64,000 nucleotides of DNA. It comes from Chryseolinea sp. H1M3-3. Lineage in GTDB: Bacteria > Bacteroidota > Bacteroidia > Cytophagales > Cyclobacteriaceae. The notes under the pieces were generated by a model. The model was not told the DNA's origin. It saw only the letters and a list, made by a program, of their open reading frames with translations, and ran no database searches. The DNA lies in the NCBI RefSeq assembly GCF_029360725.1, contig NZ_JARKMY010000010.1:248001-312000 (forward strand), in the 5' to 3' direction. Below are positions 1 to 9,900 of this stretch, piece by piece. How positions within the stretch are numbered: the first letter of the stretch is position 1; every line of letters starts with the position of its first letter. The translations under genes were made by a program, and so were the position numbers.

Positions 1-1926
1 GAGGAATTGGAAATTGATCTTGCCAGCGTAAAAATTATTCAAAGCGACGGGAAGCGTAAATACGGCGCACAGACTTCCGGTGGAAGCACATCCATCAGAA
101 ATCTCTGGCTGCCTTTAAGAAAAGCGGGAGCAGCTACAAAGGAAATGCTTGTCCGGGCCGCGGCTAACCGGTGGAATATTGCGATAGACCTCTGCTACGC
201 ATCCAATGCAAAAGTATTTAGGAAAGACACCAACGCAAGTCTCACGTATGGCGAACTGGTAGAAGATGCGTCGAAACTTGATATGCCAACGGAACCCATA
301 CTGAAGAAAAAACACGAATTCAAAATCCTGGGCAAGACAACAAAGCGATCGGATCTCGCCGAGAGAACAACGGGCAAAGCTGTATACGGACTGGACGTCG
401 AGGTTCCCGGAATGGTTTACGCCTGTATTTTACATAGTCCAATGATTTTCGGGAAGCTCATTTCCTTTGATGACTCGGAGACGAAGAAAATCCCTGGTGT
501 TCTTCATGTACTTCGATGCGAGCGAGCGATGATCTACCGGACTACTGATTCCGTGGCGGTCATCGCATCCAATTGGTGGGCTGCAAAAAAAGGGCGCGAT
601 GTACTCAAGGCGACATGGGATCATTCGGGGTTGGATAAAACACTTCACAACGAAGAATACTTCGGCCGCTGTTACAAGGCCGCACAATCTGAGGGGATTC
701 GATTTGAAGAATCAAACGACTTCAGTGCAAAGTTCAATGCAGCAACGCAAAAGCTAGACGTCAGTTATGAAACACCGTTTTTGTCGCACGTGCCGACAGA
801 ACCCGAGAACGCTACCGCACATGTAAAACCAGATGGCACCGTAGAACTATGGGCGCCACTGCAAGGTCCGGGCGAGACCTTGGAGGAAGTTTCAAAGTAC
901 CTCGGTATCCCAACGGTGAAGATAAAAATTCATGTTGTGTTGATGGGCGGATCTTTCGGAAGGAAAGCGTACATGGATTTTATTAAGGAGGCTTGTTTCC
1001 TGTCCAATAAAATCAAATTGCCCGTCAAAGTAATCTGGACGCGGGAGGATCATATCCGGCAGGGTCCATATCGCCCGGGAATGGTGAGTCATATGCAAGG
1101 GTTTGTCGAGGAGGGAAAGATCGTGGGTTATCATCATCATGTGATCGGTGAGTCGATCCTGGGCCAGGTGTTCCAGGGACTTGAAGACGATCAGCCTGAG
1201 CCGTGGATAGGCGGTGAAGCCAGTGTCCAAACCAATAAGTATCGATTCAAGGAGGCGCATAAAGTAAGTTGGACGAACGTGAAGACTGAAATACCAATCA
1301 TGTGGTGGCGATCTGTGAACGCTTCAAACCTGGGTTGGGGACAGGAGTGCTTTATTGATGAGCTTGCTCATCTGGCAGGGAAAGATCCGTTGCAGGCAAG
1401 AATGGAGATCATCGAGGATGAACGTTTCCGGAAAGTTTTAAATACACTTGCTGAGAAGACGAACTATGATCAGAAACTTCCGGAGGGAAGCGGGCGAGGG
1501 ATAGCTATAGTGAACTCTTTCGGATCTACCGTTGCATGTAGCATCACCGTTTCAAAATTCGGGACGGGTGTGAAGATTGATAAGGCAGTCGCCGTGATCG
1601 ACTGTGGGATGTATGTCAATGCAGATACGGTGAAAGCGCAGACGGAAGGAAACATCATCATGGGGATAACAGCAGCCATCAAGCCGGGGATTGTTTTTAA
1701 GAACGGTGTATGCCAGCAAAGCAACTATGACAACTATCCGATCATGAGAATAAGCGAGGCGCCCGAAATAGAAGTTTTTGTTATGGAAAATGAGGAGGCT
1801 CCGGGTGGCGTAGGTGAGGCAGGCCTTCCTCCGGTAGCGCCTGCGTTGGGCAATGCTATTTTTGCAGCGACGGGAGTAAGGGTGAGGAAGCTGCCGGTGA
1901 ATATTGGTGATGTGAACAGTAGGTGA
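1..1926 (+). CDS. Molybdopterin-binding subunit of a xanthine dehydrogenase/isoquinoline oxidoreductase-family enzyme, 5' truncated
   Basis: The reading frame is open from base 1 (GAG GAA TTG...), so the gene starts outside the window; the apparent TTG start at 7 is not a real start. About 641 residues remain, and family members of the beta (large) subunit type usually have about 700-750, so roughly the first 90 residues, normally with a Tat-type signal, are missing. Visible family features are the GKAVYGLDV and GGSFGRKAYMDF stretches and a C-terminal glycine-rich PGGVGEAGLPPVAPALGNA segment, which bind the molybdenum cofactor and place the catalytic glutamate (GEAG). Such subunits hydroxylate aldehydes or N-heterocycles together with a 2Fe-2S alpha subunit, which would lie upstream if present. 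The substrate cannot be inferred. Confidence 0.88.
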   Translation, partial: EELEIDLASVKIIQSDGKRKYGAQTSGGSTSIRNLWLPLRKAGAATKEMLVRAAANRWNIAIDLCYASNAKVFRKDTNASLTYGELVEDASKLDMPTEPILKKKHEFKILGKTTKRSDLAERTTGKAVYGLDVEVPGMVYACILHSPMIFGKLISFDDSETKKIPGVLHVLRCERAMIYRTTDSVAVIASNWWAAKKGRDVLKATWDHSGLDKTLHNEEYFGRCYKAAQSEGIRFEESNDFSAKFNAATQKLDVSYETPFLSHVPTEPENATAHVKPDGTVELWAPLQGPGETLEEVSKYLGIPTVKIKIHVVLMGGSFGRKAYMDFIKEACFLSNKIKLPVKVIWTREDHIRQGPYRPGMVSHMQGFVEEGKIVGYHHHVIGESILGQVFQGLEDDQPEPWIGGEASVQTNKYRFKEAHKVSWTNVKTEIPIMWWRSVNASNLGWGQECFIDELAHLAGKDPLQARMEIIEDERFRKVLNTLAEKTNYDQKLPEGSGRGIAIVNSFGSTVACSITVSKFGTGVKIDKAVAVIDCGMYVNADTVKAQTEGNIIMGITAAIKPGIVFKNGVCQQSNYDNYPIMRISEAPEIEVFVMENEEAPGGVGEAGLPPVAPALGNAIFAATGVRVRKLPVNIGDVNSR

Positions 1927-1957
1927 AATTTCGCATGAATGCCCAACGCTGCGAAAT

Positions 1958-2002
1958 GGCGCAAGTCTTCCTACGTGGGCCTAGTGGTGCAAGACTTGTG
2001 CC
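1958..2002. repeat. REP-like palindrome (GGCGCAAGTCTT / AAGACTTGTGCC)
   Basis: Arms GGCGCAAGTCTT (1958-1969) and AAGACTTGTGCC (1991-2002) are inverted with one mismatch, around a loop that contains CCTACGTGGG. A related copy lies at 18672-18745, with degenerate relatives near 20310 and 42730. Here the repeat provides the stop codon of the small minus-strand reading frame at 1981-2139, so it appears to have inserted into that gene. Confidence 0.6.
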
Positions 2003-2139
2003 CGCTCATCACTCCATGATGTAAAATCAATCACCTCCTTCTGGCATGAACCACAGAATCCTCCATTGGTAGTTTTAGTAAACGAACTCCATTTTTCATG
2101 ACAGGGTTTTGGTACGGCGATTTGGATAATCTTTTTCAT
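1981..2139 (-). pseudogene. Truncated N-terminus of a Bacteroidota protein with a Cys-His-Glu-x-Trp / Cys-x-x-Cys motif
   Basis: The minus strand from ATG at 2139 encodes 52 residues beginning MKKIIQIAVPKPCHEKW and continuing with NGGFCGSCQKEVIDFTSWSDE. From memory, the pattern PxPCHExW...FCxxCxKxVxDFT opens many Bacteroidota surface and regulatory-domain proteins of 150-400 residues. After SDE the frame runs into the palindromic repeat at 1958-2002 and stops. It is read as a gene remnant cut by repeat insertion; a genuine 52-residue protein is possible but less likely. It points toward the partial dehydrogenase gene, 3' end to 3' end. Confidence 0.55.
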
Positions 2140-3049
2140 AGGCTTCAGGTTTTGATACAACCATGATGCATCGAGCTGACGTTTTCATAAGGTTTTTAAA
2201 ATTTATCCCTCACGCGCGTTTAGGAAAAGGACGTGCGTAGATGTCTGAACCGCGATGAGAAGGATTAAGGGATTGGCTTGATTGTGTTTTTGATTTCGAT
2301 GGCTGCCTCCCCTTTCGATCCGATTTGTTGAGCGCGTATCAACCTATCTTCAACGTTATCATCACGCCCGCGAAACATCCCGAAGCTCGACGAACGCAAG
2401 TAAAGTACTCCTTGCCCTTGTTCACTTACAAATCATTGATTACAAAAGTTTTCTTCGTATTACTAACCAGCACATTTCTTATCTTCGTTGCAATGCGCAT
2501 AATCTTAATCTTATTGTCCCTCTTGTTTTTCACTGCCTCGTCCGCGGAGGTCGCGAACTCTCTTTCTAAAAATAAAACTGGCTTTACGGACATGCACTGG
2601 ATTCAGTCATTAGCATTATCAAATAAATAAACCACTTCGCGCCGTTTATGTAGGCGGCAAGGAATGTGTCAAGTCCTACTAGCCAGAACACGCTTCAAGG
2701 TGTTATCGTGAAATGGAAGCCTCCCGGAAAGTCGAAAAAAGAAAAACTGAACCTAAGAAATGATGAAATACTTGTGGCAATTTCCTGCCTCTCAATTATC
2801 CATGATGAGGTAATCGTCGTGATTTCTACCCCCCGCGAGGTGATCAGATGTACAAGTTTCAGTACTACTACCAACCCGACACGATGGACTACGAACTAAG
2901 TAGATTGATAGGGGAATGAGACTGTAGGTGCGTTTTCGTGAACTATTCCGTTTTTTTCTTTTAAGATAAATTATAACTTTCGTTTGTTCCATCCACCGCT
3001 CTGACTGAAGAGTGAGTGAGCTGTTTATTTTTTTATCAACGTTAACTGA
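2140..3049. other. Decayed intergenic region, no convincing intact gene
   Basis: Two plus-strand open frames (2325-2630 and 2666-2899) lack family features. From the internal ATG at 2493 the first reads as a signal-peptide-like start (MRIILILLSLLFFTASSAE) followed by only about 26 residues. Downstream, in other frames, protein-like fragments appear (YVGGKECVK, then VIVKWKPPGK, then QMYKFQYYYQPDTMDYEL), as expected for an old frameshifted gene. Bases about 2249-2300 resemble the left part of the composite repeat seen at 32190 and 36480. No promoter for the downstream helicase could be assigned with confidence. Confidence 0.35.
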
Positions 3050-5062
3050 ATGAATCGTCAACAAGCAGAGGCAAAACTTCAAGCACTTTTCAAGCTCGAT
3101 AAGTTCTACGATGAGCAATGGGATACAATCGATCGAATGTTTAAAGGCGAGAGGGTTTTATTAATTGAACGGACCGGTTTTGGTAAATCCCTTTGCTATC
3201 AATTCCCAGCTACTCAATTTTCGGGTATAACGGTAATTTTTTCGCCATTAATAGCTTTGATGCGAGACCAAGTTAGTAAGTTGAACGCTCTGGGAATTAA
3301 AGCACGATGTATCAATAGTGAGCAAACTCCCGAAGAGAATTCAGCGATAATTAAGGACGCAACCCAAAATTTAATTAAGATTCTTTACATCGCGCCTGAA
3401 AGACAGGAAAATGAGGAATGGATCACGGCAACCCAGAAAATGAAACTTTCTATGGTTGTGATTGATGAGGCACACTGCATATCGGTCTGGGGCCATGATT
3501 TTCGGCCAGCCTTCAGAAGAATAGTTAACCTTGTAAATCTTTTGCCGAAGGACATGCCCATTTTGGCAACCACCGCCACTGCGACAAAAAAAGTTGAAGA
3601 CGATATTTCGACGCAAATTCACGGAAGCCTTAATGTAATTAGAGGGAATCTTCTCAGGGAAAATTTGCAGTTGTTCGTTCTCAACGTTCAATCTGAAGAT
3701 GAGAAATTGGTTTGGCTAGGGCAGAATCTGTTGAACGTATCTGGGTCCGGCCTTATTTACACAGGCACTAAAGCAAATACAAAAATATACAGTCAATGGC
3801 TAGAATTTTTAAAAATTCCATCAACTTGGTACAACGCAGATCTAGACGCCGATTCCAGAATAGAAATTGAAGAGGGTTTAAAGAAGAACAAATGGAAGTG
3901 TGTTGTTTCGACGAATGCTTTGGGAATGGGGATTGATAAGTCGGATATCAGATTTATTATTCATACACAGGTTCCCCAATCTCCTATTCACTACTATCAG
4001 GAAATTGGAAGGGCCGGCAGAGATGGTAAACCTGCGTTAATTATTTTATTTTACAATGAAGACGATAAAGCCCTTCCTGAAGCTTTTATCGATGGAGGAA
4101 GACCACCAGTTTCAATGTATGAGAAGGTAATTAATGTAATTAAGCAGGAATTAGTTGGAGAGCAAGAGTTAATGAAGAAAGCTAACATGAAGCAGACTCA
4201 AGTACGGGTAATTAAAGCTGATCTAATTGACCAAGGTATTATTCGAGAAGTTTTATTTGGAGGTCGTAAGAAATATGAATACATAGTTAATGCTCCAAGT
4301 TTGAATACGAAGGCGTTCGAAGAATTAAGGGCATGGAAAAAAACTGACTTGGATAACATGTTACAATACGTACACACCACTAAATCACGAATGAATTTTT
4401 TATGTGAGTATTTAGGTGATGTTGAAAAGGGTTCATATAATAATTGTGATAACAGTGGGCTTGAAAAACTCGTTGTTAAATTGGATTCGGAATGGAAGGA
4501 ACGACTTCAGCGATTTCGTGAGGAATATTTTCCGGAATTGGAAGTGGAAAGTAAGTATTCCAATTTGGTAAACGGTGTTGCTGCCTCCTACTACGGAGTT
4601 TCGAATGTGGGGAGGGCTATTCATAGATCAAAATATGAGGCGGGCGGTGACTTTCCTGATTTCTTGATTAAGCTTACATTGCAGGCAATTAGAAAGACGT
4701 TCGGATCGCAGAAGTTTGATTTAATTTTGTTTATGCCCCCAACGAAATCTGGAGATCTGGTAAAAAACTTTGCTACTAAAATATCGGGCATCCTTAAAAT
4801 ACCGATATCGAATTCATTAGTCAAGGTTAAGACGACCCAAGAACAGAAAGTATTCGAGAATAATTTGTTAAAGGAAGAAAACGTGAAAGATGCTTTTACC
4901 TTTAAGGGCACCGAAACAATAGCTGGCCAAACTATCCTCCTAATCGACGACGTATTCGACAGTGGAAAATCCATTCGAGAAGTAGGTAAATTGTTGACGA
5001 AAATGGGTGCTGCGAAAATTGTTCCTGTGGTAATTGCAAAAACCGTCGGAGGTGATTTATGA
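3050..5062 (+). CDS. RecQ-like SF2 DNA helicase fused to a C-terminal phosphoribosyltransferase domain
   Basis: Helicase motifs are clear: Walker A RTGFGKS (41-47), DEAHCISVWGHDFRP (from 139), TTATAT (164-169) and QEIGRAGRDG (307-316), the last two close to the RecQ consensus. The usual RecQ zinc-binding cysteine cluster is reduced to two cysteines (C442, C456), so the zinc module is probably degenerate. After a winged-helix/linker part, residues about 500-670 form a PRTase-like domain whose PRPP-binding loop is visible as DDVFDSGKS (633-641), similar to ComF. Stand-alone RecQ has no PRTase. The gene overlaps the DprA-like gene by 4 bp (ATGA), so both are probably translated together. ComF-like and DprA-like functions are both competence/ssDNA-related, which suggests a module that recognises and processes invading or damaged DNA; this role is inferred. 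Confidence 0.85.
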   Translation: MNRQQAEAKLQALFKLDKFYDEQWDTIDRMFKGERVLLIERTGFGKSLCYQFPATQFSGITVIFSPLIALMRDQVSKLNALGIKARCINSEQTPEENSAIIKDATQNLIKILYIAPERQENEEWITATQKMKLSMVVIDEAHCISVWGHDFRPAFRRIVNLVNLLPKDMPILATTATATKKVEDDISTQIHGSLNVIRGNLLRENLQLFVLNVQSEDEKLVWLGQNLLNVSGSGLIYTGTKANTKIYSQWLEFLKIPSTWYNADLDADSRIEIEEGLKKNKWKCVVSTNALGMGIDKSDIRFIIHTQVPQSPIHYYQEIGRAGRDGKPALIILFYNEDDKALPEAFIDGGRPPVSMYEKVINVIKQELVGEQELMKKANMKQTQVRVIKADLIDQGIIREVLFGGRKKYEYIVNAPSLNTKAFEELRAWKKTDLDNMLQYVHTTKSRMNFLCEYLGDVEKGSYNNCDNSGLEKLVVKLDSEWKERLQRFREEYFPELEVESKYSNLVNGVAASYYGVSNVGRAIHRSKYEAGGDFPDFLIKLTLQAIRKTFGSQKFDLILFMPPTKSGDLVKNFATKISGILKIPISNSLVKVKTTQEQKVFENNLLKEENVKDAFTFKGTETIAGQTILLIDDVFDSGKSIREVGKLLTKMGAAKIVPVVIAKTVGGDL

Positions 5063-6198
5063 AGGATGCTGCTTATTGGATTGCTCTCAGCCATTTGCCC
5101 AGATGGGGATCTCAAAAAATTAATAACCTCATTATAAAATTTTATCACAATAGTGGCATCTCCATCGAAGAGTTTTTTAATCTACCCAAAGGAATTTGGG
5201 AGAAACAATACGAATTGGAGGCGAAGGATGTAAAGGATTTGGTAAATGCGAAATTGGAGGTGCCGAATTATGCCTTTCTCGCTGAGTCTTTAATTAGTCA
5301 AGGATTTGAAATGATTCCTATTACGTCAAAAGTCTATTCGCAAACGCTGAAAAATAATCTTAAAACTTCTTTTGCCCCTCCTCTCCTTTATATCAAGGGA
5401 AACACTAAACTGCTCCATGAAAATTCCGTCGCGATTGTTGGGTCTCGTGATGCTTCTGAAATTGCTCTCAAATTTGCGGATGTAATTGCAAAAAAATCTA
5501 CTGAAAGCTATAAAGTAATTGTAAGCGGGTTCGCAAAAGGAGTGGATAGGCAAGCACTTGATTCCGCAATAAAGTATAAGGGCCAAAGCATAATTGTCCT
5601 GCCGCAGGGCATTCAGACCTTTACCTCCGGTTATAAAGAATACTATAGACAAATTGTTAATGGTGATGTTCTTGTGCTCAGTACATTCTTCCCAAAGTCT
5701 CCTTGGAAAACGGCGTTGGCAATGGCTCGAAATCCCATTATTTACGGACTAGCAAATGACATTTATGTTGCCGAATCCTCAGAGAAAGGAGGTACATGGG
5801 AAGGCGTTCATGACGGTTTGAAGAAGGGAAGGAAAATCTTTGTTCGAATGCCGCAACCAGGTGAAAAAAATGCTAATAAACTCCTGATTGCATCGGGCGC
5901 AATACCAATCGATGATGTAGGTAATGTAATTTACGTAGCTCCCAAATCGGTTTCTGGATCATCAAAGATTACAGTTGTGAACGAACCTTCGGACACATTC
6001 GATGAAACCATCAGGAATCTCGTTAGAAGTAAGCCTATGACTGCTAGTGAGATTCTAGAAAAACTTAAGCTGGACTACTCTGTTAGAAAACTAAGTACGC
6101 AGCTTAAAAAGATGGACTTCCTGGAAACCAAAAAAATTAAAAATAAAATACACTACAAAGTGAAAATTAATAGTAGCGTGCAGCCTACACTTTTTTGA
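5059..6198 (+). CDS. DprA/Smf-like DNA-processing protein (SLOG/Rossmann fold) with C-terminal winged helix
   Basis: 379 residues. The Rossmann core shows AIVGSR (125-130), SGFAKGVDRQA (156-166), VLPQGI (180-185), ARNPII (223-228) and a GGTWEG loop (244-249), all typical of the DprA/Smf family that binds ssDNA and loads RecA in transformation. The N-terminal 100 residues look like a diverged helical DprA N-domain, and residues about 310-372 form a winged-helix-like tail. It follows the helicase with a 4-bp overlap. Housekeeping DprA is normally not paired with a RecQ-PRTase fusion, so this is probably a paralogue in a dedicated operon rather than the genome's only dprA. Role in defence is an inference from position beside a type I restriction system. 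Confidence 0.85.
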   Translation: MKDAAYWIALSHLPRWGSQKINNLIIKFYHNSGISIEEFFNLPKGIWEKQYELEAKDVKDLVNAKLEVPNYAFLAESLISQGFEMIPITSKVYSQTLKNNLKTSFAPPLLYIKGNTKLLHENSVAIVGSRDASEIALKFADVIAKKSTESYKVIVSGFAKGVDRQALDSAIKYKGQSIIVLPQGIQTFTSGYKEYYRQIVNGDVLVLSTFFPKSPWKTALAMARNPIIYGLANDIYVAESSEKGGTWEGVHDGLKKGRKIFVRMPQPGEKNANKLLIASGAIPIDDVGNVIYVAPKSVSGSSKITVVNEPSDTFDETIRNLVRSKPMTASEILEKLKLDYSVRKLSTQLKKMDFLETKKIKNKIHYKVKINSSVQPTLF

Positions 6199-6232
6199 CA
6201 ATTACCAACGACCATTCATTGAAACGTTAATT

Positions 6233-6940
6233 CTACGTCAAACCCTTACCCATCGGCAAACTATTTAACTCTTGCCTATACATCTTCCACTTTGGCAAAT
6301 ACCTATTCATGTACGCGAAGAAAATCTCATTATGTTTTCTTTCGAGCAAATGAACCATTTCATGCACTATAATAAATTCCAAACATTGAATCGGTTTCTT
6401 GGCGAGTTCAAGATTCAACCGGATCCGCTTTGCTTCAATTTTACATGTACCCCATTTGGTCTTCATGTGTCTGATTCCCCAGTCCTCAACAGAAACGTCG
6501 AGTATCCTTTCCCATTTTTCGATTAGGGGAGGGATTAATTGTTTTAACTGCTTACGATACCAGGCATTCAGTATCTTTTCACGTTGTTCGGCAGAGGTGA
6601 CAGGTCGGACCTGCAATGTGAGGTACTTATTAGTTAATGTAATTAAAGGCGGCGCATTTTTTTCTTCCAGTCGAAGTAAATAGCGCTGCCCAAGAAAATA
6701 GTGGCTTTCACGCGGAACATAGTCTCTACGCGGTTCTCGGTCTTGCTTTTCGAATTTTCTCTGTTGTTTTCTGATCCAACCAATTCTGGAAACGAGATAT
6801 AACCTGATTGTCTCATCATTTACGTTTCTTGGCGATGATAAACGAACGCTTCCCTTCGGCGGATAAACTGCCAAATGAATATTTTTTATGTCCTTCTTGA
6901 CGACTTGTACTTTTAATGAGCCAATCTCCATCTTTCCCAT
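6233..6940 (-). CDS. YgjP/SprT-like (DUF45) zinc metallohydrolase of the type I RM operon
   Basis: 235 residues ending the restriction operon. The metal site HEMVH (193-197) with a following His at 203 (HEMVHLLERKH) is the DUF45/YgjP signature, and KTKWGTC (161-167) is the second conserved motif of the family. The start codon shares one base with the hsdR stop (TAATG arrangement), so it is translated with hsdR. Genes of this family are often found beside hsdR in other genomes; their contribution to restriction-modification is not settled (a peptidase-like fold, and a reported nucleotide pyrophosphatase activity for a relative). The gene ends 34 bp from the convergent DprA-like gene. Confidence 0.85.
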   Translation of the reverse strand: MGKMEIGSLKVQVVKKDIKNIHLAVYPPKGSVRLSSPRNVNDETIRLYLVSRIGWIRKQQRKFEKQDREPRRDYVPRESHYFLGQRYLLRLEEKNAPPLITLTNKYLTLQVRPVTSAEQREKILNAWYRKQLKQLIPPLIEKWERILDVSVEDWGIRHMKTKWGTCKIEAKRIRLNLELAKKPIQCLEFIIVHEMVHLLERKHNEIFFAYMNRYLPKWKMYRQELNSLPMGKGLT

Positions 6941-9900
6941 TACTTATAATCTCGCTGGTTCTTTATGATTTCAAAAATCGTTTCAACTTTCTCGGGGTCT
7001 TTAACATATTTCCTGACAACATTTTTTACTTCTCTTTCTTTGATGGTGTTACCAACCCAGTTATCCTTTTTTGTGTATTGGATATCAGCATCCATCAACA
7101 CTGAAAGTTTTTCATCCTTTTCGAGGTTGTCGTAAAGAGCACGCAAGGCTTCGGTACTAATCTTATCAGGATAATCTATACTCGTACCTTTAGGTTTAAT
7201 TTTCTTTGCAAGTTCTTCGTATTTCTTCAGCTGTTCTTCGTACGCAATTGAACCTTCTTTCCGGAGTCTAATCAATTCAGCAAGTAGCACACTCATCTTT
7301 TCATAATACGCGGGATTGATAGGCATTTCCTGGATGATCGCTTTGCGCATGTTATTTTCAATCGTCTCTGCCATGGCAGATTTGCTGGCCTTGATACCTT
7401 TTGGAAGCTTGTCGATTGCTCCTCCGATGCCTTCCTCGACGATCAATTGCAACAGCGACATATCATCGAAGTTAGATAGCATGCGACTGGGATCTGCGCT
7501 TAAATACATGTCAAGCATCTGACGCATTTCAGGTTCATATTTCTTGAGGTCTATGTAATCGTTGCTGGCAATCTTGATCGAGTTTCTTAATTCAGTATAG
7601 TCACAGACTGTCTTTTTGATCTCCTCGGCTTCCCTCTCAGAATATCCTGCTTCAGTCATTTCGCTGGCCAGATTGTTATAGGCTCGAATTAAGGATACTG
7701 TTTCCTTGTATAAGGCAAGTCGTTTTTCTTCGGTTGATTTTAGGATATCCGGATCCTGGGTATTGCCACAGAAATAAGCGATGTGCTGATCCAGCTGTTT
7801 CGGAAAACTAACTGGCTCCAGTAACTGATGCATGGTCTCAAGGGCATCGTCCAATCGTTCCTTCGCTATTGTCAGTCGGTCTTTTAACAGTCCGTCGATA
7901 TCAGACTTGTCAAAATTTTCAAAGGCATCGGATGTGTAATCATTGATGGATTTATTTAGACTATCAAAGAGATTTTTATAATCGACGATGTAACCAAATT
8001 CTTTGTCTTCTTTCTCCGTTCGGTTTACGCGGCAGATCGCTTGAAACAATCCATGGTCCTGCATCTGTTTATCGATATAGAGATACGTACATGAAGGTGC
8101 ATCAAAACCCGTTAGAAGTTTATCAACCACAATGAGCAATTGCATGTTGGCAGGTTCGTCTTTGAATTTCTTCTTCGCTTCTTTTTCAAACGTTTCGCGA
8201 TCCCTGCCATTCAGCATCTTTTGGTAGATCTCGTATTGTTCTATCTTTTCCGTATCGCCATCTCCGGTGGTTTCACCTTTAGTGCTGTTGGCGTTAGGTT
8301 CAAAGGATGTGATGATGGCACATTTTTTAAAGCCCATATTCTGAAAGATCTCATAGTAGCGGCAGGCTTCATAAATGCTCCTAGCGACGAGCATGGCGTT
8401 TCCATTTCCGGTGCGTAGCCGAGGTTTAATTTTGAAATCTTTTATTATATCAAAAACAATTTTTTCAAGGCGACTCTTGGTACTCAAGACCTTTTGCATA
8501 GTACCCCATTTCTGTTTTAGTTCAGCTTTCGGGAGATCGTTCATGCCTTTGGTTGTCATTTCAAACCAGTCATCGAGACCTTTTTGATCGAGCACGTGTT
8601 GATCTACATCACGGGCCTCATATAACAAATCAAGCACTACGCCATCGGTTACAGCCTCATCAAATTTGTAGGTATGTATGTAACGGCCGAATATTTCAAT
8701 ACTTTTTTTCTTATCTGATTTTAATAAGGGAGTGCCAGTGAAACCAATAAACAACGCATCCGGTAAAATCTTTTTCATCGCCTTATGAAGTTCCCCACTT
8801 TGCGACCGGTGACATTCATCGATAAAGACAAATAGATCTCCTTTTGGCTTAAAATCCTGCGGGACTTTAAGTTCTGTGATGAATTCATAACTGTCATCGT
8901 CCGAACCACCAAACTTATGGATGAGAGAGCACAGCAGCCAGGGCTGAGTTGCATTGAGTTTTTCTATCAAGTCTCTTCCACTTTTTGTACGATAAATTTT
9001 TTCCTCAACACCAAGAAATACCCCTTCGATCTGCTCATCCAGTTCTGTGCGATCGGTAAGAATTAACAAACGGGAATCCTGTACATTTTCCCTGATCCAT
9101 TTCGCAAGCCACACCATGGTAAGACTTTTTCCGCTGCCTTGTGTATGCCAGATGATTCCGCCTTCTTTCCTTTGAATAAACTTCTGTGATTCCTTAACAC
9201 CAAAAAATTGATTAGGACGACACAACTTCTTAATGCCCCCATCAAAGAGAATGAAGTTGTGAATCATTTCAATGAGACGCTCCTTCTCACACATTTGAAG
9301 TAAATGTGTATCTAAAAGGTTTTCTTCAGGCTTGTAGGTATAATTTTCCTCTTTCCATTTCAGGAAGAATTTTTCTGAAGTTTTGGTAGTACCATATTGA
9401 ATGCCTTGCGTGTCATTGCCCGCAAGCACCAATTGTACCGTGCTATAAAATCTTTTGATGAAACGATTCTCCTGGTTATCGAGGTTTTGGCGGATGGCTT
9501 CGCTTACCGGTATACTTCCTTTTTTTAATTCAATAACGCATAACGCAATACCATTTACATAGAGAACAAGATCAGGGCGTTTGATACGTTCGCCTTTTAC
9601 AGTGACCTCTTCGGCGATGGCAAAATCATTTTCCAAAGGATTATGCCAGTCGATTAAAAACACGGTTTCTTTTTGGTCACCCGTTTCGCCTTTTACTTTG
9701 ATGCCATAGCGAAGTAGTGAATAAACAGATTTATTTACATTGTAAAGATCGTTGCTCTGATCGCTCGCAGCCTTTTTGAAATCAAAGATGGCTTTGTTGA
9801 TGAGTGTTGGATCGTATTTCTTTTTATCTCTGAGAAAACTGATTAAAATATCTTCTTCAATGTTGCTATTGTTTTCCCGCTCGTACCAGTTTCCCAAATA

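Noticed and set aside
2325-2899. Plus-strand frames of 101 and 77 residues as genes
   Set aside because: No conserved features, poor starts, and protein-like fragments switch frames, which favours a decayed region.
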